The translations under genes and the position numbers were made by a program. A model generated the notes under the pieces. That model was not told where the DNA came from and did no database searches. It saw nothing but the letters and a program-made list of their open reading frames with translations. Below, one piece after another: positions 16,792 to 23,687 of a stretch of DNA of 50,658 bases (positions are counted from its first letter, which is position 1; every line of letters begins with the position of its first letter). This DNA is from Bacteroidales bacterium UBA3289 (GTDB lineage: Bacteria > Bacteroidota > Bacteroidia > Bacteroidales > UBA932). Location: the NCBI GenBank assembly GCA_002361625.1, contig DETL01000014.1, positions 179,084 to 229,741 on the forward strand, in the 5' to 3' direction.

Positions 16792-17652
16792 ATGAAAAAG
16801 GGTCTGCTGCTCCTTCTGCTTGCGGTCTCGTCCTGCCAGCTGGTCCACCGGGTCTCCGACACGGCGGCCGAACTGTTCGGCGACGAGGTCGTGGCCCGCG
16901 TGGGCGACCACAAGCTGTTCCGGTCGGAGCTTGCGGGGTACATCCCCGCCGGCGCCTCGTCCGAGGACAGCCTGGCCCTGGCCCAGCAGTACATCCACTC
17001 CTGGGCGGAGGAGCTTCTCTTCCTGGACATGGCGGAAGCGCAGCTCTCCAAGGAGGAGAAGAATGTGGGCAAGGAGCTGGAGGAATACCGCCGTACGCTC
17101 CTGAAATACCGCTACGAAGAGCGCTACATCAACGAGCGGCTGGACACCCTCATCACCGACGCCGAAGTCCGGAACTACTATGAGGCCCATGCCGACCGCT
17201 TCACCCTGGACCGGCCGGTCCTGAAAGCGCGTTACATGGTCATCCCGGCCGATTCCAGGAGCTTCCGGACCATCAAGGAACTCATGGGCTCGGACGATGC
17301 GATGGACGCCATCGCGGCCGACAGCCTGGCCTTTACGGCCGCCCTCCGGTATGTGGACAGTTCCGACAGCTGGCTGGACGCCCTCCTGCTGGCCCGCGAA
17401 CTGGGAACGGACGAGGAATCCATGATGAAGTCCCTGAAGAACAAGTTCATCGAGTTCAAGGGGGACGACGGCAACATCCGGGTGGCCTACGTGGTGGATC
17501 TCGTCAGGAAAGGGGAGCCGGCGCCGCTGGAATATTGCGCGGACCGGATCCGGGACATCATCCTGAGTGCCCGGAAGCATGAATTGGTGTCCGGTTTGGA
17601 ACGGGAGTTGCTGATAGACGCCCAGAACAAGGATAAATTTGTGATTTATTGA
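16792..17652 (+). CDS. Lipoprotein related to SurA/PpiC peptidyl-prolyl isomerases
   Basis: A 286-residue lipoprotein: MKKGLLLLLLAVSSCQ has a lipobox (VSSC). Residues 30-150 are helical and resemble the SurA N-terminal chaperone region, with GDEVVARVGDHKLFRSEL at the start. The rest contains YYEAHADRFTLDRPVLKARYMVIP, a sequence seen at the start of parvulin domains, but I see no complete parvulin fold. It is probably a chaperone-only relative helping outer-membrane protein assembly. It is followed after 1 nt by a bona fide SurA-type gene, a common Bacteroidota arrangement. The ATG was chosen because it gives the signal peptide and follows the promoter. Confidence 0.8.
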   Translation: MKKGLLLLLLAVSSCQLVHRVSDTAAELFGDEVVARVGDHKLFRSELAGYIPAGASSEDSLALAQQYIHSWAEELLFLDMAEAQLSKEEKNVGKELEEYRRTLLKYRYEERYINERLDTLITDAEVRNYYEAHADRFTLDRPVLKARYMVIPADSRSFRTIKELMGSDDAMDAIAADSLAFTAALRYVDSSDSWLDALLLARELGTDEESMMKSLKNKFIEFKGDDGNIRVAYVVDLVRKGEPAPLEYCADRIRDIILSARKHELVSGLERELLIDAQNKDKFVIY

Positions 17653-17653
17653 T

Positions 17654-19027
17654 ATGAAGCCAAGAGTGATCGTCCTCACGGCGGCCCTGCTTGCATGCAC
17701 GGCCCTTTCCGCCCAGAAGTATGAGGGCGGCCTGATCGACAAGACCGTCGCCGTCGTGGGCAACGAAGTGATTCTGATTTCCGACATCGAGAGCGAAGTG
17801 CAGCAGGAGCGCGCGCAAGGGCGTTCCTCCGACCGGGACATGCGCTGCACCATCCTCGAAAACATGATGGAGAACAAGATCTTCCTGATGCAGGCCCGCA
17901 TCGACTCCCTGACCGTGAACAACGACATGGTGGAGGGGGAGCTGACCAACCGGATCGACAATTTCCGCTACTATCTGGGTGGCGACGAAGAGCTGGAAAA
18001 GTACTTCGGCAAGCCGCTGTACCGCCTCCGCCAGGAATGGCGCCAGATGTTCGAGGACATGAGCCTGATCCAGGAGGAACAGAGCACCATCGCCCAGGCG
18101 ATTCCGGAAATCACCCCGTTCGACGTCCAGCAGTACCTGGACACCGTTTCCGTGGAGGACCTTCCGGTCGTCCCGATCAAGTACCAGCTGAGCCAGATCT
18201 GCATCTATCCCGACCGGGAGGCGGCCAACCTGGCGGTGAAGGAACGGCTGCTCTCGCTCCGGGAGCGCATCATCAACGGAGAGAAATTCGCCACCCTGGC
18301 CCGCATCTATTCCGAGGATGGCAGCTCCCGCAAGGGCGGTGAGCTGGGCATGGCCTCCAAGTCCATCTTCTGGCCGGCCTTCTCCGACGCCGCCCTGGCC
18401 CTGCGCCCCGGCACCATCTCCCAGATCGTGGAAACCCCGGACGGCTTCCATATCATCGAGGTGATCGAGAAGAAGGGGGACATGTTCAACGCCCGCCACA
18501 TCCTGCTCAAGCCCAAGTACACCGAAGAGGACCGCGAAAAGGCGTTTTCCCGCCTGGACAGCTTGAGAACCAAGATCCTGGAAAAAGAAATCGAGTTCCC
18601 GCTCGCCGCCCGTTTCTATTCCGAGGACCCGGCCACCCGCACCAACGGCGGCCAGATGGCCGACCCCAACACGGGCTCGTCCTACTTTGAGATCGACCAG
18701 CTCAAGCCGGCGGACTATGCCGCCATCAAGGACCTGAAGGTAGGAGAGATTTCGGAGCCGGTGGAATCCACCGACAACGAAGGCGTCCAGCAGGGCCGCC
18801 AGGGCAATACCGTGTACAAGATCATCCGGGTGGACAAGATCGTTCCGGCCCACAGCGCCACATTCACGAACGACTATACCGAACTGCAGAACCGCGTCCG
18901 CAACCAGCGGCAGATGGCGGCGATCGACGAATTCCTGGAAAAGAAGATCAAGGATACCTACATCGTCATTGACCCGATGTACAAGGACTGCGCTTTCCGG
19001 CGCTCCGTCTGGCATACCAAGTTCTAG
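17654..19027 (+). CDS. surA: SurA-type periplasmic peptidyl-prolyl isomerase
   Basis: A 457-residue exported chaperone (signal peptide 1-20, ending ALSAQ). The N-terminal helical region (about 28-170) starts VDKTVAVVGNEVILISDIE, in the form DKTVAVVGNEVILISD, matching the SurA chaperone domain. Two parvulin domains follow: about 176-270, with FATLARIYSEDGSSRKGGELG, and about 278-390, with FNARHILLK and FPLAARFYSEDPATRTNGGQM. It escorts outer-membrane proteins across the periplasm. The start is 1 nt after the previous stop, and its own stop TAG shares a base with the GTG of the OstA-like gene, so the three genes are translationally coupled. Naming follows SurA architecture. Confidence 0.88.
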   Translation: MKPRVIVLTAALLACTALSAQKYEGGLIDKTVAVVGNEVILISDIESEVQQERAQGRSSDRDMRCTILENMMENKIFLMQARIDSLTVNNDMVEGELTNRIDNFRYYLGGDEELEKYFGKPLYRLRQEWRQMFEDMSLIQEEQSTIAQAIPEITPFDVQQYLDTVSVEDLPVVPIKYQLSQICIYPDREAANLAVKERLLSLRERIINGEKFATLARIYSEDGSSRKGGELGMASKSIFWPAFSDAALALRPGTISQIVETPDGFHIIEVIEKKGDMFNARHILLKPKYTEEDREKAFSRLDSLRTKILEKEIEFPLAARFYSEDPATRTNGGQMADPNTGSSYFEIDQLKPADYAAIKDLKVGEISEPVESTDNEGVQQGRQGNTVYKIIRVDKIVPAHSATFTNDYTELQNRVRNQRQMAAIDEFLEKKIKDTYIVIDPMYKDCAFRRSVWHTKF

Positions 19028-21783
19028 TGCGGCGGCTCGTCCCATATCTGCTGGCGGCACTGTCCTTCTGGGCGGTGTCGATGCCGCTACGGGCCCAGGA
19101 GAGGAAGGACTCGCTCGTCACCCTGGTCAGCGCCAGGTCGGCCGAGCTCATCCAGCGGGGCGGACAGAATTTCCGAAAAGTCGTGGGCCCCGCCCGGTTC
19201 CTGCACAACAACACCTATCTCCTGTGCGACACGGCCCTGTGGAACGTCTCGACCAACATCATCGACGCCATAGGCCACGTGCAGATCATCCAGGACCGGA
19301 CCCGGCTGACCTCCGAATCCCTGCAGTATGTCGTGGATGACAACCTCGCGAAATTCCGCGGCGGACTCGTCCAGCTCGAGGACAAGGACAAGAATACCCT
19401 CCGCACGCGCTATCTGGACTACAACACCAAGGATTCCGTCGCCATTTTCCAGAACGGAGCGTCCATGCGGGACAAGGACGGGCAGATCATCGAGAGCCTG
19501 TACGGTTCCTATGATTCCAAGGCCCGCCTGTTCGTGTTCAACGACCAGGTGAACATGTACATGGACACGACCTTCGTGAAAACCTCCCGCCTGGAATACC
19601 GCAGCGACCTGAATACGGCCTATTTCGGCTACGGGACCGACATGTGGCAGGACGACAACATGCTCTCCGCCAATGACGGCTGGTACGACCGGGACAAGGA
19701 GCTGTTCTTCTTCCGGAGGAACGTGCACCTGCTGACCAAGGACCAGGAGACCTGGTCCGATACGCTCTATTACCGCCGTGCCCTGAACGACGTGGAAATG
19801 CTGGGGCAGGTGGAGCTGATGGACACGACCCGGAATGTCTTCGCCCTGGCCGGCCGCCTGGAATACACGGACACCCTGTCCCGCGTGAAAATGACCCGTA
19901 CGCCCGCCGTCATGGGCATTTCCGAAGAGAACGAGAAGCGCGACACCGTCTGGTTCGGGGGCGATACGATCGTTTACCGGGGCATCAAGCGCCACCTGGT
20001 GGACTCCCTGTGGAAGGTCGATGCGGACGTGCGCCTGAAAGACCTCACGGGCGATCCGGTGACCGAATACCGCCGGAAAGCGGCCGAAGCGGCGGCGAAA
20101 GCGGCGGAAGAAGCGGCCAAGAAGAACCCGAACGCCCTGGCCGGGAGGGACCTGGGTCCCGATGGCATGAAGGGAGCCGGAAAGAAGGAGGATCCGCCGG
20201 GAAAGACGGACAACCCGCCGGCGACCATGCCGGTTGATCCCACGGCCCCGATGCCGATGGACTCGACCGCGACCGTTCCGATGGACACGACGGCCACCGC
20301 CCCGATGGACTCCCTCGCCGCCGTACCGCCCGTCGTGGATACGACGCAAATCTCTTTCATCTGGGCGAAAGGCCGGGTCAAGCTTTTCCGGAAGGACATC
20401 CAGATGTCCTGTGACTCCTTGGCCTATAATGATTTGGACTCCCTGGTCCGACTGTATCGGGATCCGCTTGTCTTCAACGAAGGGAACCGGCAGTATTCGG
20501 CGGACAGCATCTATGTCGTCATCAAGAACCGGAAGGCGGACCGGGCGCGGCTCATGTCCAACGCCTTCATCACCACCCAGGAGGATACGCTCTGCTACGA
20601 CCAGATCAAGGGCGCCGAGATGATGGCCTATTTCGACAGCACCCGGACGCTCCGGCGTTTCGACGCCCTGGGCGGGGCCACCGCCCTGTTCTTCCTCACG
20701 GAGAACAACGCCCTGGCAACCGTGAACAAGGTGGAGTCCAAGATGCTCTATGCCCTCTTCGACAAGGGGAACCTGGACAAGATCTATTACTTTGACAACG
20801 CCAAGAACGACGCCTATCCGGTGGTCCAGCTGCCGAAGGACGAGCGATACATGAAGGGGTTCCGGTGGGATCCGGAAAGGAAACCCAAGGGGCCGCAGGA
20901 CATTACCCCGCTCGTCGCCCGCTCCAGCCAGCGAACCTCCTACCTGGCCCGCCCGCATGCGCAGTTCAAGGAAACGAATGTCTATTTCCCGGGGCATATC
21001 AACAAGATATACAAGGACATCGCCTATCGGGACTCCATGGCGGTCGTGAAAGCCCGGCAACCGAAGGAGAAGCCTGTCGTCGCGGACCCGGTGAAACCGC
21101 TCTCCGCTACGGACGATTCCCTGCGGGTGGCGATGGATTCCCTGGGCACGAGGCCTTCCCTGGATTCGCTGCGGACGGCCCCTGTGCCGGACTCCCTGGG
21201 AAGGGTTCCGGCTCCGGATTCACTGGGAGTGGCAGCCGGGTTGGATTCGCTGGGGGCGGCCGTTGGGCTGGATTCGCTGAAGACCGCGGCTGACTCGCTG
21301 GGAGTCGCTTCCGCCCGGGATTCCCTCATGACGGAGGAGGAACCGCACCCGACCCTGGACCCGCTGTCCCAGAAGAAGGAAATGGAGAGGGCCGCCCGGG
21401 AGGCCGAAAAGGCCCGTCGGGCCGAGGAAAAACGCCTGAAAGCCGAGGAAAAGGCCCGAATCCAGGCCGAAAAGCAAGCCGAGCGCGAAGCCAAGTGGGC
21501 CGAGAAGGACAGGAAGTACGAGGAAAGACAGGCCGCCAAGGCCCAGAAGAAACTGGAAAAGGAACGCAAGCGCAAGCTCAAAGCCCTTCAGAAGCTCGAA
21601 AAGAAAGCCGCCAAGGAACGCCGGATCTTTGAACGGTATCTGGAGAAGGAGCGCGAACGCGCGGAGAAAAAAGCGGCCAAGGAGGCCGAAAAGGCTGCCC
21701 GCGCCGCAGAAAAGGAAGCCCGCGAGCAAGCGGAGGCTACTGCAACCCCAGATACCCCAGGAACCGTTTCTGATCGTAATTGA
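19027..21783 (+). CDS. OstA-like LPS-transport family protein with low-complexity tail
   Basis: A 918-residue exported protein, much longer than typical OstA-like proteins (about 550-600). After a signal peptide (to about residue 24, PLRAQ) come beta-jellyroll OstA_2-type repeats: YLLCDTALWNVSTNIIDAIGH, TRLTSESLQYVVDDNLAKF and similar, to about 345. An Ala/Glu/Lys run and Met-Asp-Ser/Thr repeats (about 350-440) interrupt, then a second OstA-like block runs to about 650. Next are nine or so DSL repeats (694-771) and a Lys/Glu/Ala-rich coiled-coil-like tail (781-901). The GTG start overlaps the SurA stop (TAGTG). The last 47 nt overlap the 3' end of the PHP gene on the other strand. A role in LPS export is inferred from family and the SurA context. 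Confidence 0.8.
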   Translation: MRRLVPYLLAALSFWAVSMPLRAQERKDSLVTLVSARSAELIQRGGQNFRKVVGPARFLHNNTYLLCDTALWNVSTNIIDAIGHVQIIQDRTRLTSESLQYVVDDNLAKFRGGLVQLEDKDKNTLRTRYLDYNTKDSVAIFQNGASMRDKDGQIIESLYGSYDSKARLFVFNDQVNMYMDTTFVKTSRLEYRSDLNTAYFGYGTDMWQDDNMLSANDGWYDRDKELFFFRRNVHLLTKDQETWSDTLYYRRALNDVEMLGQVELMDTTRNVFALAGRLEYTDTLSRVKMTRTPAVMGISEENEKRDTVWFGGDTIVYRGIKRHLVDSLWKVDADVRLKDLTGDPVTEYRRKAAEAAAKAAEEAAKKNPNALAGRDLGPDGMKGAGKKEDPPGKTDNPPATMPVDPTAPMPMDSTATVPMDTTATAPMDSLAAVPPVVDTTQISFIWAKGRVKLFRKDIQMSCDSLAYNDLDSLVRLYRDPLVFNEGNRQYSADSIYVVIKNRKADRARLMSNAFITTQEDTLCYDQIKGAEMMAYFDSTRTLRRFDALGGATALFFLTENNALATVNKVESKMLYALFDKGNLDKIYYFDNAKNDAYPVVQLPKDERYMKGFRWDPERKPKGPQDITPLVARSSQRTSYLARPHAQFKETNVYFPGHINKIYKDIAYRDSMAVVKARQPKEKPVVADPVKPLSATDDSLRVAMDSLGTRPSLDSLRTAPVPDSLGRVPAPDSLGVAAGLDSLGAAVGLDSLKTAADSLGVASARDSLMTEEEPHPTLDPLSQKKEMERAAREAEKARRAEEKRLKAEEKARIQAEKQAEREAKWAEKDRKYEERQAAKAQKKLEKERKRKLKALQKLEKKAAKERRIFERYLEKERERAEKKAAKEAEKAARAAEKEAREQAEATATPDTPGTVSDRN

Positions 21784-22453
21784 CGATCAGTTCGTCGGGG
21801 AATTCCGTCTCCGCCAGCAGCGGATAGCAGTATTCATAATTCGCAATGTCCGGGGCAAAGTGCGCGTCACTGCCCAGGATAATCGGCACGTCATACTGTT
21901 TGCACAGCCGGAGGATCTCCAGGTTGTTTTCCCGCGCGTGGGGGAAATGACGGCTCGGCCTGAACGTGGAACTGTTGATTTCCAGCAGGGTATGCGTCTC
22001 CTTCGCCGCCAGGACGATGGGCTCGTACAGCAGTTCCGCCGTTCCGTCGCCGGGATGGCTGATGATATGGGTCCACGGATTCCGGATCGCCGCGACCATC
22101 CCCGCCGTATTCTCCTCCACCGTACCGCCCGTCCAGCAGAGCCGATGGATGCCCGCAATCCGGATATCCAGCCGCTTCCAGGTATCCTCGTCCATGTCCA
22201 GCGTCCCTTTCGTATCCAGGATGTTCAGCTCCGCCCCAAGCAGGAGGCGCATCTCGCCCCACTGCCTCGGAATGACATGCAAATTCCTGAAATAGATCCG
22301 GTTGCATGTTCCCGGAATGGACTCGCCGTGTTCCGTAATGCCCAGGATGGACAACCCCTTCCGCTGCCCCTCCGCAATCATCTCCGACAGCGTGCTGTAC
22401 GCATGCCCGGAGGCGATGGTATGGGTATGGATGTCCAGTTCTATCTTTTTCAT
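21737..22453 (-). CDS. PHP-domain phosphatase, YcdX-like
   Basis: A 238-residue PHP-superfamily protein resembling E. coli YcdX. Metal-binding motifs are visible: ELDIHTHTIASGHAYST (HTH), ITEHGES, AELNIL with the bridging glutamate, HIISHPGDG, EINSSTF and GSDAHFA. Such enzymes hold a trinuclear zinc site and hydrolyse phosphoesters; the physiological substrate is unknown. The ATG at 22453 is preferred to the upstream one at 22603 because a -7 box lies between them. Upstream is a copy of the 154-nt palindromic element. The 3' end overlaps the OstA-like gene by 47 nt. Confidence 0.88.
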   Translation of the reverse strand: MKKIELDIHTHTIASGHAYSTLSEMIAEGQRKGLSILGITEHGESIPGTCNRIYFRNLHVIPRQWGEMRLLLGAELNILDTKGTLDMDEDTWKRLDIRIAGIHRLCWTGGTVEENTAGMVAAIRNPWTHIISHPGDGTAELLYEPIVLAAKETHTLLEINSSTFRPSRHFPHARENNLEILRLCKQYDVPIILGSDAHFAPDIANYEYCYPLLAETEFPDELIVNYDQKRFLGYLGLQ

Positions 22454-22475
22454 GGTCTCTGTCTTTTTGGGACTG

Positions 22476-22483
22476 CAAAGATA
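22476..22483 (-). promoter_or_regulatory. -7 promoter box of the PHP gene
   Basis: The minus strand reads TATCTTTG, 22 nt before the ATG at 22453. It fixes the start downstream of the longer open frame. Confidence 0.6.
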
Positions 22484-22547
22484 GCGGTAATTCGGCAAAT
22501 CACGTTCACTCGGAGGCATTTTCATCTTCATCGTCCTGCCTTTTCGG

Positions 22548-22701
22548 TGTACAAATCTCGTTTGTACACGGTTTCGACATCCTGTGGGCCCTTTTCTGTC
22601 CATATCTCAGAAGAAACCTGTACTTTGCCTTGTTTCCCAGTCCGTTTGTACAAAGAATCGGCGAAAGATCGGCATGTGATTGCACAAACGAGATTTGTAC
22701 A
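22548..22701. repeat. Composite palindromic element, copy A (154 nt)
   Basis: It lies in the 351-nt gap between the PHP and YhfC genes, which otherwise holds only the two promoters. Left hairpin 22548-22568: TGTACAAA, loop TCTCG, TTTGTACA, perfect arms that extend one base each way. Central hairpin 22597-22652: starts TGTCCATATCTC (diverged) and ends TTTGTACA. Right hairpin 22681-22701: TGCACAAA, loop CGAGA, TTTGTACA. Both spacers are 28 nt. The outer loops are exact inverses, so the whole element is an inverted repeat. The minus strand stays open through the entire element. Confidence 0.85.
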
Positions 22702-22771
22702 CGAAATGGAAAGTCCCGCCTTGATTTGTTGAATTTTCGATATTGTTTGTTGTATTTCAATAAAAAATGAC

Positions 22772-22779
22772 TATCTTTG
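22772..22779 (+). promoter_or_regulatory. -7 promoter box of the YhfC-like gene
   Basis: TATCTTTG, 25 nt before the ATG at 22805. Confidence 0.6.
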
Positions 22780-22804
22780 TCCTGAAACCTTTGTTTGAAC
22801 AACC

Positions 22805-23590
22805 ATGGTCCCCACTGCTTCCCTCCTCATGATTGTCCTGAACCTCGTGCTGGGGTTCGCCGTTCCCATCTGCCTGGCCTGGTGGATGGTCCGGAAGTAT
22901 CACGTGAAATGGTCCACGATCCTCATCGGCGCGGCGACATTCTTTGTGTTCGCCCTGGTGCTGGAGGCGCTGGTGCATCAGGTGGTCCTGAAGGGGCCGC
23001 ATGGAGCGGCCATTCAGGGAAATGTCTGGTACTACGCGCTGTACGGCGGTTTGATGGCGGGCCTTTTTGAGGAAACCGGCCGGTTCCTCGCTATGAAGTT
23101 CCTCCTCAAGAAGGAACCCTCGACTGCCCTGCCGGGGATTGCCTACGGCATCGGCCACGGAGGCGCGGAAATGATCCTCGTCTTCGGCATGGCGATGATT
23201 TCCTACCTCGCAATGGCGGTCATGGTCAATGCCGGCCAGGCCGATACCCTCCTCAGCCAGACTCCCGCCGAGGCGCAGGCGCAGGTGAGTGAGCAGATCG
23301 ACAAACTCGTCGCCTCCAAGCCCGGGGACTACCTGCTGGGCCTGTGGGAGCGTGCATCGGCCCTGATCCTGCAGGTAAGCCTTTCCGTCCTTGTCTGGCT
23401 GGCCGTCCGCAAAGGCGGCCGTTGGCTCTGGCTTTTCCCCGCCGCCATCCTCCTCCACGCCGGGGTCGATGCCGGCACCGTCCTTCTCTCCAAGTCCGCC
23501 GGCATGGTCGCCCTCGAAACCATCGTCTTCTCCGAAGCCCTCGCCGTCGCCGCCCTCGCCTGGCTGCTCGTCAGGAAGGCCTGCCGATAA
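22805..23590 (+). CDS. YhfC-family intramembrane metalloprotease-like protein
   Basis: A 261-residue polytopic membrane protein with seven or eight hydrophobic segments. GLFEETGRFLAM (EExGR) near residue 90, GIGHGGAEMIL near 120 and LLHAGVDAGTV near 220 are the three conserved motifs of the YhfC family (PF10086), related to CPBP-type intramembrane metalloproteases; the Glu/Glu and His residues would bind metal. Substrate unknown. It is a single-gene unit with its own promoter. Methionine 1 at 22805 directly precedes the first membrane segment. The next gene follows after 97 nt with its own promoter. Confidence 0.85.
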   Translation: MVPTASLLMIVLNLVLGFAVPICLAWWMVRKYHVKWSTILIGAATFFVFALVLEALVHQVVLKGPHGAAIQGNVWYYALYGGLMAGLFEETGRFLAMKFLLKKEPSTALPGIAYGIGHGGAEMILVFGMAMISYLAMAVMVNAGQADTLLSQTPAEAQAQVSEQIDKLVASKPGDYLLGLWERASALILQVSLSVLVWLAVRKGGRWLWLFPAAILLHAGVDAGTVLLSKSAGMVALETIVFSEALAVAALAWLLVRKACR

Positions 23591-23671
23591 ACAGGCTCGT
23601 TTTCCTGCATTTTCGTAGCGCGCCACGGGCTAGGGGCTGGCATCCCCGCCGCATACCCCGCAAAAAATGCG

Positions 23672-23679
23672 TACCTTTG
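23672..23679 (+). promoter_or_regulatory. -7 promoter box of the UvrA-like gene
   Basis: TACCTTTG, 8 nt before the ATG at 23688. An in-frame ATG at 23667 lies upstream of the box and is therefore unlikely to be used. Confidence 0.6.
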
Positions 23680-23687
23680 TTCCCGCT

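Noticed and set aside
21629..22732. Plus-strand 367-residue frame opposite the PHP gene
   Set aside because: Antisense shadow of the PHP gene and of element A; no domain.
22506..22802. 98-residue minus-strand open frame across element A
   Set aside because: It has no promoter or family resemblance. Its openness comes from the element, which is open in the same register in copies C and D.
22788..22802. TTTGAACAA near the YhfC start as a fifth element copy
   Set aside because: Only one arm-like sequence; no partner arm at the expected 5-nt or 55-nt spacing.
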